From the NCBI GenBank assembly GCA_018823905.1, contig JAHJHL010000151.1:1-42211 (forward strand): a stretch of 42,211 bases of DNA, in the 5' to 3' direction. Source of the DNA: Alphaproteobacteria bacterium (lineage in GTDB: Bacteria > Pseudomonadota > Alphaproteobacteria > Sphingomonadales > Sphingomonadaceae). Made by a program: the position numbers and the translations under genes. Shown piece by piece: positions 17,043-25,235 of the stretch. The notes beneath the pieces were generated by a model that was not told where the DNA came from, searched no databases, and saw only the letters and a program-made list of their open reading frames with translations. How positions within the stretch are numbered: position 1 is the stretch's first letter; the number at the start of each line of letters is the position of its first letter.

Positions 17043-17179
17043 GATTGCTCGACCGAGCAAGCAACCGAAGCGCCGAATCGATAGCCGACCTTTCGCAATC
17101 CAGCGATCGCGCTAGGTGATCGAGCCATGGCGGGTTATCCTGTATCCGATCGGCGGCGCTGCCGGGCGGAGTTCCGGCC

Positions 17180-18181
17180 ATGCTCATCACCATCTTCGCT
17201 CCCGGAAAAGTCCATCTGCTTGAAATCGCAGGACTTCGCGACGCGTTTTTCGAAGCGAACTGCAAGATGGCAGCGGGCGATCGCTATCGCGTCCAGCTGG
17301 TGACCGAAGAGGGCGTCGTGGCGGAGAGCGCCTCGGGCGTGAAATATCTGCCCGATGCAGGCATCAAAGATGCGGCGGAGCCGTGCGACACTCTGATCGT
17401 CACCGGACCCTATGGCGTCCCGGCGCGCCCGAGCGAAGAGGTCATGCGGTGGCTGCGCGAACAAGCCCGGAATTCGCAGCGCTACGGATCGACCTGCACC
17501 GGCGCTTTCCTGCTGGCGCATGCCGGACTGCTGGCGGGCCGCCGCGCCACGACGCATTGGGAATATGCCGACCGGCTGGCCGCCGACTTTCCCGATACCC
17601 GGGTCGAACCCGACCGAATTTTCGTGCGCGACGGGCCGGTGTTTTGCTCTGCCGGTGTGACCGCGGCCACGGACCTTGCCTTTGCGCTGATCGAAGAAGA
17701 TCATGGACGCGCGCTCGCGCTGTGGGTCGCACGCCGGCTCGTCGTCTTTTTGAAGCGCCCGGGCGGTCAGTCGCAGTTCAGCGCGGCCCTGACGGCGCAG
17801 ACCGCGGCGACGGGGCCGATCGAGAGGATCAGGCTGCATATTCTTGAGCATCCGCGTGGCGACCTGGGGCTTGAGGCGCTGGCGCGCGTGGTTGGCGTGA
17901 GTCCGCGCCATCTGTCGCGGCTTTTCCGCGCCGAACTGGGCATGAGCCCGGCCGCCTATGTCGAATTGATGCGGATCGATATCGCACGGCGTCTGCTCGA
18001 AGACAGCGCCGCCCCGATCAAGGCGATCGACTTTGCCGCCGGCTTTGGATCGACGACCACGCTCCGACGCGCTTTCGTGCGCCGGATCGGCGTCGCGCCG
18101 CTGTCCTATCGTTTGCGATTCCAGACGGCGGGGTCGGGAAAAGCCATCGACGACGAAAGTGCCGCCGATTTGTCCGGATAA
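17180..18181 (+). CDS. GlxA family transcriptional regulator (DJ-1/PfpI + AraC HTH)
   Basis: A 333-residue regulator. The first ~195 residues form a DJ-1/PfpI (glutamine-amidotransferase-like) domain with the nucleophile-elbow sequence STCTGAFLLA around Cys106; in this regulator class it is a sensing, not an enzymatic, domain. The last ~100 residues form an AraC-type double helix-turn-helix (LGLEALARVVGVSPRHLSRLF, then IKAIDFAAGFGSTTTLRRAF). GGAG lies 11 bases ahead of the ATG. Ligand unknown. It is codirectional with, and 152 bases ahead of, the LOV-EAL gene, which may be a target. Confidence 0.9.
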   Translation: MLITIFAPGKVHLLEIAGLRDAFFEANCKMAAGDRYRVQLVTEEGVVAESASGVKYLPDAGIKDAAEPCDTLIVTGPYGVPARPSEEVMRWLREQARNSQRYGSTCTGAFLLAHAGLLAGRRATTHWEYADRLAADFPDTRVEPDRIFVRDGPVFCSAGVTAATDLAFALIEEDHGRALALWVARRLVVFLKRPGGQSQFSAALTAQTAATGPIERIRLHILEHPRGDLGLEALARVVGVSPRHLSRLFRAELGMSPAAYVELMRIDIARRLLEDSAAPIKAIDFAAGFGSTTTLRRAFVRRIGVAPLSYRLRFQTAGSGKAIDDESAADLSG

Positions 18182-18333
18182 GCCGCCCGGCCGACGTTGA
18201 AGCGCCTCTGCCGGGTCCGCATGTTCCGGACCGGAGGCCAGCATATGCGCATTCATCCAGCCGAACGTCGACCGGCAACCTGTCGACCCGGAAGGCACGG
18301 GCACTTTGCCAGCAGCAAAGGCGGGGCCGCGTC

Positions 18334-20121
18334 ATGACGGTTCACACAGCGGAAGGCCGTGAGCTGGCGCGCGGCGCGTCCGCCTTTACGCCGATACGCT
18401 GGCCGCGCCTGGCCAAGCGACCCGAGGGCGCCACGCCGTCGATCGCGGCGTCGATGCTGGCGCTCGACCATATCAGCGATGCGGTGCTGGTTGCCGACAT
18501 GCGTCTGCGCGGGCACCCCATCGTCCATGTGAACCCGGCGTTCGAGGCGGTCACCGGCTATCCCGCGGCCGAAGCGATCGGCAAGAATTGCCGCTATCTT
18601 CAGGGTAACGACCGGCTGCAGCCCGAAATCGCCGAAGTCCGGGCCGCGCTGGCCGAAGGTCGCGAATGTTCGGTGACGCTGCGCAACTATCGGCGCGACG
18701 GGACGATGTTCCGCAACGCCCTGCGTCTGGTGCCATTTCGCGATGGCAGCGGGCAGGTGACGCATTTCATCGGCCTGATCCGCGACGTCACCCACGCCCC
18801 GGGCATCGATCGCCTGACCGGCCTGCTCGACCGCTATGGCCTGCTCGACCGGCTGGCGGCAATCGACGTCGCGGCGCGGTCCGCGCTGCTGCTGGTCAAG
18901 CTCGACATCCTGCGGTTTCATGATGTCAACAACGGGTTCGGCTATGACGCGGGCGACGCCCTGCTCCGTTCGGTGGCCGCGCGCCTCGCGACCTTGCCGG
19001 CGGCCGCCGTCGCGCGCGTCGGGACGAACAGCTTCACGCTCGCGTTCGAGCTCGACGATGCCGATCGCGCCGCAAGCGTCATCGACGATGTCCTGGCGCT
19101 GTTGCATCCGCGCTTCATACTGCCCGGCGCCTCGCTGACCGCCCAGTTCGCTGCCGGCTTTACCGTCGACTTCACGGGCGCGGACCCGCTGCAGCTCATT
19201 CGGCAAGCCGGCGCCGCCTTGCAGCGCTCCAAGGCGATGCCAGCGCATCCACCGCATCCCTATGCCGAAGCGGACGAGCGCGATGCGCGCAATCGCATCC
19301 GGCTGGCGAGCGACCTGCAGGTCGCCGTTCCGAACCAGGAGCTGCTGTTTCATTATCAGCCCCAGATCGATCTCGGCTCGGGCGACATCGTCGGCGCCGA
19401 AGCGTTGCTGCGATGGGACCATGGCGCATTCGGGCTGCAACAACCCGGCCGCTTCATCGGCGTTGCCGAAGAAACCGGCGCCATTCTCGACATCGGCGCT
19501 TGGGGTCTGCACACGCTCGCGGCCTATGCGGTCAAGGTCAACCGCCACCGCCGCGCGCCCATCCGCTTTTCGTTCAACGTGTCGGTCGTCGAATTCACCC
19601 GGCGCGACATGGTGGCCTTTGTCGAACAGGTGCTGGGCGAGACCGGTTGCCGGGCCGAATGGCTGACGCTGGAGCTGACCGAGAATCTGATGGTCCCCGA
19701 GCCCGACGCGATACGCCGCACGTTCGAAAATCTGCGGCGTCTGGGCGTCGGAATCTCGATCGACGACTTCGGCACCGGCTATTCCAATCTGCGCTATCTG
19801 GAAAGCTTCCCGCTGAGTGAGATCAAGGTCGATCGCAGCTTCGTGCACGACGTCGCGCATAGCGCAGCCAAACGGGTGATCGCCGAGAGCATCGTCAAGC
19901 TTGGCGCGGCGCTGGACATTCGTGTCGTTGCCGAAGGGATCGAGACCGAAGGCGAGCGCGCCATCATGCGGACGCTCGGCTGTTCGGTGGGCCAGGGCTT
20001 CCTGTTTGCCGCGCCTATGGACGAACGGGCGTTTCAGCGCGTGTTGGATGAGGGGTTGATCTTGCGCAAGGGGTGGAATGCAGGCCGCCTCCTGACGATG
20101 CTCGACGGGCCAGGCGCTTAG
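18334..20121 (+). CDS. LOV-GGDEF-EAL protein, probable blue-light-responsive cyclic-di-GMP phosphodiesterase
   Basis: A 595-residue three-domain protein. Residues ~41-153 are a LOV (light-oxygen-voltage) domain: GKNCRYLQG carries the photoactive Cys86, and flavin-contacting Asn118 and Asn128 sit at the phototropin spacing (32 and 42 residues after the Cys). The late-strand Gln typical of LOV domains is Ile149 here. Residues ~159-310 are a GGDEF domain starting DRLTGLLDR, but the active-site motif is GTNSF (230-234), so cyclase activity should be lost. Residues ~320-570 are an EAL domain with EAL (356-358), NVS, ELTEN, DDFGTGYS (from 477), KVDRSFV and AEGIET, so phosphodiesterase activity is likely. 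No membrane segment is seen, so it should be cytoplasmic. Confidence 0.9.
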   Translation: MTVHTAEGRELARGASAFTPIRWPRLAKRPEGATPSIAASMLALDHISDAVLVADMRLRGHPIVHVNPAFEAVTGYPAAEAIGKNCRYLQGNDRLQPEIAEVRAALAEGRECSVTLRNYRRDGTMFRNALRLVPFRDGSGQVTHFIGLIRDVTHAPGIDRLTGLLDRYGLLDRLAAIDVAARSALLLVKLDILRFHDVNNGFGYDAGDALLRSVAARLATLPAAAVARVGTNSFTLAFELDDADRAASVIDDVLALLHPRFILPGASLTAQFAAGFTVDFTGADPLQLIRQAGAALQRSKAMPAHPPHPYAEADERDARNRIRLASDLQVAVPNQELLFHYQPQIDLGSGDIVGAEALLRWDHGAFGLQQPGRFIGVAEETGAILDIGAWGLHTLAAYAVKVNRHRRAPIRFSFNVSVVEFTRRDMVAFVEQVLGETGCRAEWLTLELTENLMVPEPDAIRRTFENLRRLGVGISIDDFGTGYSNLRYLESFPLSEIKVDRSFVHDVAHSAAKRVIAESIVKLGAALDIRVVAEGIETEGERAIMRTLGCSVGQGFLFAAPMDERAFQRVLDEGLILRKGWNAGRLLTMLDGPGA

Positions 20122-20220
20122 CAGTGGGGAGCGGGACGGGCGGTCTTTGCATGACCCACCCTCCCTGCGCGAGGCCGAAAGGCGGGAAGCGATGAGCCTG
20201 CTTCGCTCGGTTTGAGAGGT

Positions 20221-20300
20221 TTCCGGGTTGCATGGTTGGTCCCTAGCAACCCGGAAGGATGCCCCGGCGCCCCACCGCCGGGGCATCTACTTTTTTCTTT
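20221..20300 (+). terminator. Tandem hairpins ending in a T-run
   Basis: Two perfect stems lie back to back about 100 bases after the LOV-EAL stop. Stem 1 is TTCCGGGTTGC (20221-20231) with GCAACCCGGAA (20246-20256), loop 14. Stem 2 is GATGCCCCGGCG (20258-20269) with CGCCGGGGCATC (20276-20287), loop 6, followed by TACTTTTTTCTTT. Stem 2 is a textbook intrinsic terminator for the plus strand. The extra stem directly ahead of it suggests that the 3' end could also be a small RNA. Confidence 0.8.
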
Positions 20301-20381
20301 CACGGCATTGGAGGGCGATGGGTGTCCGGTCCAATATGGGCACGGTGGATCACCGTCGCCAAGATGGGATGCGATCATCGC

Positions 20382-21161
20382 TTACACTGTCGGGATCGTC
20401 CCGCCGTCGATCACATATTCGGTCCCCGTTATCGACGCGGCGCGGTCCGATACGAGGAAGGCGATCAGGTTCGCGACCTCTTCGGGCTTTGCCGGGCGGC
20501 CCAGCGGGATGCCGCCGAGCGAGGCCATGATCATCGCCTTGCCGCCCTCATAATCGGTCCCGGCTTCGCGCGCGAGGCGTTCGGCGAGCTGCACCGAGGC
20601 TTCGGTCTCGATCCATCCCGGGGCGACGCGGACGACGCGGACGCCCCGTGGCGCGACCTCTTTCGACAAGGCCTTGCTGTAGGTGGACAGCGCCGCCTTG
20701 GCCGCGGCATAGCCGGTCGTCGCTTCGGGCAAGGGCAACTGGCGCTGAATCGACGAGACATGGACGACGACGCCCGATCCCTGCGCGGTCATCGCGGGGA
20801 CAAGCGCGCGGTCGAGGCGGACGGCGGGAAAAAGGTTGAGCGCAAGCTCGCGCTCCCAATGCGCGTCGGTGAGCGCGGCAAAGCCGCCGCCCGGCGCCGA
20901 CGAGCCGCCGAGCATGTGGACAAGAATGTCGATGCCGCCCAGCCGCTCGTGCGCTGCTTGGGCAACGTGTTCGCACCCTTCGGCAATGGTCAGGTCGGCG
21001 GCGATGAACATGGGGTCGGGTCCGTCATCGGGCGCGTTGCGGGCAACAGTGAGCACCGTCGCGCCGAGTTCGCGGAGCAAATCGGCGGTTGCCTTGCCGG
21101 CGCCTTTGGTGCCCGATGTGACGAGCGCGCGCTTTCCGGTGAGCGACAGAAAGCCGGTCAT
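20382..21161 (-). CDS. Short-chain dehydrogenase/reductase
   Basis: A 259-residue classical SDR from [22 protein letters not shown]. The cofactor motif is TSGTKGAG (residues 15-22), with Ser in place of the first Gly of TGxxxGxG. The usual NNAG is replaced by HMLGGSS. The catalytic YxxxK is present as YAAAK, the catalytic Ser as HVSSIQ, and the C-terminal [14 protein letters not shown] is normal. An NAD(P)-dependent oxidoreductase; substrate unknown. Its start overlaps the stop of the NTF2-like gene (ATGA), so the two form a coupled pair divergent from the LysR gene. Confidence 0.9.
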   Translation of the reverse strand: MTGFLSLTGKRALVTSGTKGAGKATADLLRELGATVLTVARNAPDDGPDPMFIAADLTIAEGCEHVAQAAHERLGGIDILVHMLGGSSAPGGGFAALTDAHWERELALNLFPAVRLDRALVPAMTAQGSGVVVHVSSIQRQLPLPEATTGYAAAKAALSTYSKALSKEVAPRGVRVVRVAPGWIETEASVQLAERLAREAGTDYEGGKAMIMASLGGIPLGRPAKPEEVANLIAFLVSDRAASITGTEYVIDGGTIPTV

Positions 21162-21481
21162 GGCAGAATCTCCAGTTCGGCAATGCGACCTTCGGCGAGC
21201 ACGAAATGATAGGTGAGGGTCGCCGGGCTGGTCGGGAAATTCCCCGTTACCGTGGCGCGCACGCTGACCCGGCCGCCTTCGGATTTCACCTCGAACGGTG
21301 CCGCCTGATGCGCATATTGCCGTTTGGCGTCGCGCCACCAGGTATCGATCTGGTCATGGCCGCGGTACGAGCGCCCCTCGTCCTGCACGAACGCATCGGG
21401 AGCGAAGGCGGTCATCGGGGCGGTGCGGTCGCCGCGCTGGTCGGCGTCGAAATAGATTTGGACGGGATGGGGCAGTTGCAT
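21158..21481 (-). CDS. NTF2-like (SnoaL type) protein
   Basis: A 107-residue protein with an NTF2-like cone fold pattern: an N-terminal helix ([13 protein letters not shown]), [21 protein letters not shown] and then alternating strands ([36 protein letters not shown]). Such proteins are pocket-forming binding proteins or small isomerases. It is the first gene of a two-gene unit with the SDR (ATGA overlap). Its promoter region is shared with the divergent LysR gene. Confidence 0.82.
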   Translation of the reverse strand: MQLPHPVQIYFDADQRGDRTAPMTAFAPDAFVQDEGRSYRGHDQIDTWWRDAKRQYAHQAAPFEVKSEGGRVSVRATVTGNFPTSPATLTYHFVLAEGRIAELEILP

Positions 21482-21526
21482 GACGAGTCTCCGATCTTGG
21501 GCTTGCTTCCGATCTAAGCGCGCGGC

Positions 21527-21559
21527 ATCATCCTTATAAGCGGGCCAATATTGGATGAT
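21527..21559. promoter_or_regulatory. Dyad between the LysR gene and its divergent neighbours
   Basis: ATCATCC (21527-21533) and GGATGAT (21553-21559) form an inverted repeat with a 19-base spacer. A perfect 10-base palindrome CCAATATTGG (21545-21554) overlaps the right arm. It lies in the 98-base divergent intergenic region, 20 bases ahead of the LysR start, where LysR proteins usually bind. Function inferred from position only. Confidence 0.45.
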
Positions 21560-21579
21560 CTGATGAAGGAAGCGGGATA

Positions 21580-22479
21580 ATGACGCGACTTGCGCTCCGT
21601 GATTTTGACGCCGTGCTGGCGGTCGCCCGACGCGGATCGTTCCGGCAGGCGGCGATCGACCTCGGCCTGTCGACGACCGCGCTCAGCCACATGATCGCGC
21701 GGATCGAGGCCGAACTGGGGGTGCGCCTGTTCAACCGCACAACCCGCAGCGTCGCGCTGACCGACGCGGGACATATTTTTGTCGACCGGATCGGCCCGTC
21801 GCTGCTCGACGTTCGCGAGGCGATCGAGATTGTCCGCGCGCGCGGCGAAACGCCGTCGGGCAGGCTGCGCCTCAATGCGCCGCCGTTCGCCGCACGATCG
21901 GCATTGGCGGCGCTGATCCTGGAATATACGCGCCGCTATCCGCGCGTCCATGTCGATGTGGTGACCGACGGGCGGCTGGTCGATATCGTCGCCGAAGGGT
22001 TCGATCTGGGCGTCCGGGTCGCATCGCTGGTCCCCACCGACATGATCGCGCTGTCGCTGGGCGAAGCGCATCGTTTCGCCGTCGTCGCGTCGCCCGACTA
22101 TTTGGCCGCGCATGCGCCGCCGCGCGTCCCCACCGATTTGGCGCGCCATGCCTGCATCCGCGTGCGCCTGCCCGATGGCGCGCTCTATCGCTGGTATTTC
22201 GAGAAAGGCGCGGAGACGGCGGAGATCGACGTGAGCGGGCCGATGACGATTGACGATGTGACGATCGCGCGCGCGGCGGCGGTTGCCGGGGTCGGCATCG
22301 GCTTCTTTTTCGAACAGGATGTTGTAGCCGACGTCGAGGCGGGGCGGCTCGTCCGCCTGCTCGATGACTGGACCCCGCCGTTTCCGGGGCTCGCGCTCTA
22401 TTATCCGGGCCGCCGTCATCCTTCGGCCGCACTGGCGGCGTTTCTGGCGCTCGCGCGCGAGCTGGGGCGCAAGACCTAA
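21580..22479 (+). CDS. LysR family transcriptional regulator
   Basis: A 299-residue LysR-type regulator. The N-terminal winged helix-turn-helix ([20 protein letters not shown], then [21 protein letters not shown]) and [13 protein letters not shown] are typical. The remaining ~210 residues are the periplasmic-binding-protein-like sensing domain ([42 protein letters not shown]). It is divergent from the NTF2-like/SDR pair, the usual arrangement for a LysR regulator and its target. Its TAA overlaps the glnD stop on the other strand (CTAA). Confidence 0.93.
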   Translation: MTRLALRDFDAVLAVARRGSFRQAAIDLGLSTTALSHMIARIEAELGVRLFNRTTRSVALTDAGHIFVDRIGPSLLDVREAIEIVRARGETPSGRLRLNAPPFAARSALAALILEYTRRYPRVHVDVVTDGRLVDIVAEGFDLGVRVASLVPTDMIALSLGEAHRFAVVASPDYLAAHAPPRVPTDLARHACIRVRLPDGALYRWYFEKGAETAEIDVSGPMTIDDVTIARAAAVAGVGIGFFFEQDVVADVEAGRLVRLLDDWTPPFPGLALYYPGRRHPSAALAAFLALARELGRKT

Positions 22480-25235
22480 GCCGCCACCGCCTCCTCGCTC
22501 GCGCTCGTCGCCGCTTCGAGCAGGCGCTTCTCCAGCGACTTCACCCGCGCCGCGCTGTCGATTTTGTCGCCGATCAGGTCGGTGACATAGAAGGTGTCGA
22601 CCGCGCGTTCGCCATAGGTGGCGACATGGGCGCTGTGGACGGTGACCTTGGACTGGAACAGCGCGTAGGCGAGCTGGTTGAGGAGCGCCGGGCGATCCTG
22701 CGCATTGACCTCGATCACCGTGAAGCGGTTCGACGCCTTGTTGTCGACGAAGACGTTGGGGGCGATGCGGAAGGCTTCGGCGCGCGTGCGCGGGAGGGCG
22801 CGGGCTTCGAGTTTGGGGAGCAATTTGTGGCGGTTGGCGAGCGCGTCCTCGATCGCGCGGGTCAGTCGGCCGATCTGCCCCGGCTCGTCGAACGGGCGGC
22901 CGATCGGATCCTGGACGAGGAAATTGTCGAGCGCGAGGCCGTCGCGGGTGGTGTGGATGCGCGCGTCGATGATGTTGCCGCCCGCCAGATGAATGCCTCC
23001 CGCGATGCGATAAAACAGCCCCGGGTGATCGGCGGCGAGCACCATCACCAAGGTCGCGCCACGATCGTCGTCAGGAACCGCGGCGATGTGCAGCGGCGAA
23101 TCGCCCGCTTGCCGGATATGGACGAGGTTCGCGGCGATGACCTCGACCGGTTCGGCGATCCAATAGCTTTCGGGCAGGCGCCGCGCGACCTTGTCGAAGG
23201 TCTTTTGGTCGAAGCCGAATTGCGCCGCGACCGCCTCTTTCTTGCTGGCGATCCGCTGTTCGCGGCCCTTTTGCTTGTGGCCGAGGCGGAGGACTTCTTC
23301 GGCCGCGTCATAAAGCTCGGTGAGCAGCTGGCGTTTCCAGCTGTTCCACACCCCGGGGCCGACGGCGCGGATGTCGACGACGGTGAGGACGAGCAGCAGG
23401 CGCAGCCGCTCGGGGCTTTGTACCTGACCCGCGAAATCGAGGATCGTCTTGAAATCGGCGAGATCGCGCTTGAACGCGGTCGCCGACATCAGCAGGTGAT
23501 AGCGCACGAGCCACGAGACGGTCTCGGTCTCGGCGTCGCTGAGCCCCAGCCGCGGGCAGACGCGCAGCGCGAGTTCGGCGCCGAGGACGCTATGGTCGCC
23601 GCCGCGCCCCTTGGCGATGTCGTGCAGCAGCACCGCGACATAGACGACGCGGCGCGAATGGATCTGGTCCATGATCGCGGTCGACAGCGGGTGATCGTCC
23701 TTGAGCCGCCCCTGTTCAATGTCGGCGAGCAGGCCGATAGCGCGGATCGTATGCTCATCGACCGTATAATGATGATACATATCGAACTGCATCTGCGCGA
23801 CGACGCGGCCGAAATCGGGGACGAAGCGGCCGAACACCCCCGCCTCGTTGATCCAGCGCAGCACTGTTTCGGGATCGCGCGGACTGGTGAGCACGTCGAG
23901 GAACAGCGCGTTGGCGCGCGCGTTGCGGCGCACCCCCTGCGTCTCGATCAGCTTCGCCTCGTGCCGCGCCTGGCGCATCGCCTGCGGATGGATTTCGAGG
24001 CCGTGTTTGTCGGCGAGCGCGAAGATTTCGATCAGGCGCACCGGATCGGCCTGAAAGAAATCGTCCGACGGCAGCGCGAGGCGGCCGCGGTCGAGGACGA
24101 AGCCGTTGAGCTTGCCCGGACGACGGCGGATCGTCGGCAGGAAGCGCCGCCCGCGCGCCGCCATCTGATCGTCGAGATGCGCAAGGAAGGTGCCGGTGAC
24201 GTCGCCGACGCTTTTGGCGTGGAGGAAATAGAGCTGCATGAAACGCTCGACCGCGCTTTTGCCGGGGCGCTCGGCGAATTGCATGCGCGCCGCAATCTCG
24301 CGCTGGACGTCGAAGGTCAGCCGGTCCTCGGCGCGCCCGGTGATCGTGTGGAGGTGGCAGCGGACGGCAAGGAGGAAATTTTCGGCGCGCGCGAACTGGC
24401 GCAGCTCGCGCACCGAGAGCAATCCGGCGTCGACCAGTTCGGGGACGGTGCGGACGCGGTGGATGAACTTGCCGATCCAGAACAGCGTGTGGAGGTCGCG
24501 CAGGCCCCCCTTCCCTTCCTTCACATTGGGTTCGACGACGTAACGCGAATCGCCCATGCGCTTGTGCCGCTCGTCGCGTTCGGCGAGCTTGTCGGCGACG
24601 AAGGCGCGCGCGTTGCCCGCGACGACCTCGGCATCGAAACGCGCCGACGCCTGGTCGTAAAGCTCGCGGTCGCCCCAGATGAAGCGCCCTTCGAGCAGCG
24701 CGGTGCGGATGGTGAGATCGTCCTTGGCGGCGCGGACCATTTCGTCGATCGAGCGCGACGAATGGCCGACTTTCAGCCCCAGATCCCACAGCGTATAGAG
24801 CTGCGCCTCGATCACGCTTTCGGTCCAGCTCGTCTGCTTGAACGGGGTGAGGAAGCCGATGTCGATGTCGCTGTGCGGGGCCATTTCGCCGCGGCCATAG
24901 CCGCCCACCGCGATCAAGGTGATCCGCTCGCCCGACGATTTATTGCCCGAGGGATAGAGGTGACCGACGGTGAAGTCGTGGCTGAGGCGGACGATCTGGT
25001 CGATCAGGAAGGCGGTGGCGCTGGCGGCGAGGCGGCCCGACGAGGGGTGCGCGAGCAGCCGCCATTCGATCTCGGCGCGTCCGTTGTCGAGCGCCGTCTT
25101 GAGCAGCGCGACCATGGCGCGGCGGCGGGCGCCCGAATCCTGCGTTTCGGCGGCGATGGCGTCGAGCCGGTCAGCGAGCGCACGGCGATCGATGATCGCG
25201 CGGCGTTGTTCGAGTTTGTCGAAGATGTCACTCAT
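22476..25235 (-). CDS. glnD: [Protein-PII] uridylyltransferase/uridylyl-removing enzyme
   Basis: GlnD, 919 residues, the glutamine-sensing enzyme that adds and removes UMP on PII. In order: a nucleotidyltransferase domain (GGYGRGEMAPHSDIDIGF around residues 110-127), a helical linker (EPNVKEGKGGLRDLH), an HD hydrolase domain (YTVDEHTIRAIG, LLHDIAKGRGGDHS near residue 540), and two ACT domains at the C-terminus (about 735-900). All key motifs are intact. Its ATG overlaps the mutS stop by four bases. rpoN is also in this window, fitting nitrogen control, but the genes are 10 kb apart. Confidence 0.96.
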   Translation of the reverse strand: MSDIFDKLEQRRAIIDRRALADRLDAIAAETQDSGARRRAMVALLKTALDNGRAEIEWRLLAHPSSGRLAASATAFLIDQIVRLSHDFTVGHLYPSGNKSSGERITLIAVGGYGRGEMAPHSDIDIGFLTPFKQTSWTESVIEAQLYTLWDLGLKVGHSSRSIDEMVRAAKDDLTIRTALLEGRFIWGDRELYDQASARFDAEVVAGNARAFVADKLAERDERHKRMGDSRYVVEPNVKEGKGGLRDLHTLFWIGKFIHRVRTVPELVDAGLLSVRELRQFARAENFLLAVRCHLHTITGRAEDRLTFDVQREIAARMQFAERPGKSAVERFMQLYFLHAKSVGDVTGTFLAHLDDQMAARGRRFLPTIRRRPGKLNGFVLDRGRLALPSDDFFQADPVRLIEIFALADKHGLEIHPQAMRQARHEAKLIETQGVRRNARANALFLDVLTSPRDPETVLRWINEAGVFGRFVPDFGRVVAQMQFDMYHHYTVDEHTIRAIGLLADIEQGRLKDDHPLSTAIMDQIHSRRVVYVAVLLHDIAKGRGGDHSVLGAELALRVCPRLGLSDAETETVSWLVRYHLLMSATAFKRDLADFKTILDFAGQVQSPERLRLLLVLTVVDIRAVGPGVWNSWKRQLLTELYDAAEEVLRLGHKQKGREQRIASKKEAVAAQFGFDQKTFDKVARRLPESYWIAEPVEVIAANLVHIRQAGDSPLHIAAVPDDDRGATLVMVLAADHPGLFYRIAGGIHLAGGNIIDARIHTTRDGLALDNFLVQDPIGRPFDEPGQIGRLTRAIEDALANRHKLLPKLEARALPRTRAEAFRIAPNVFVDNKASNRFTVIEVNAQDRPALLNQLAYALFQSKVTVHSAHVATYGERAVDTFYVTDLIGDKIDSAARVKSLEKRLLEAATSASEEAVAA

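Noticed and set aside
18200-18330. Short repeats and a GGTCCG/CGGACC hairpin before the LOV-EAL gene
   Set aside because: The arms are only six bases and no T-run or known box is present, so I could not separate it from chance in high-GC DNA.
20118-20378. 86-codon minus-strand frame between the SDR and LOV-EAL genes
   Set aside because: It covers the tandem-hairpin terminator, is Pro/Arg/Ser-rich and resembles nothing known.
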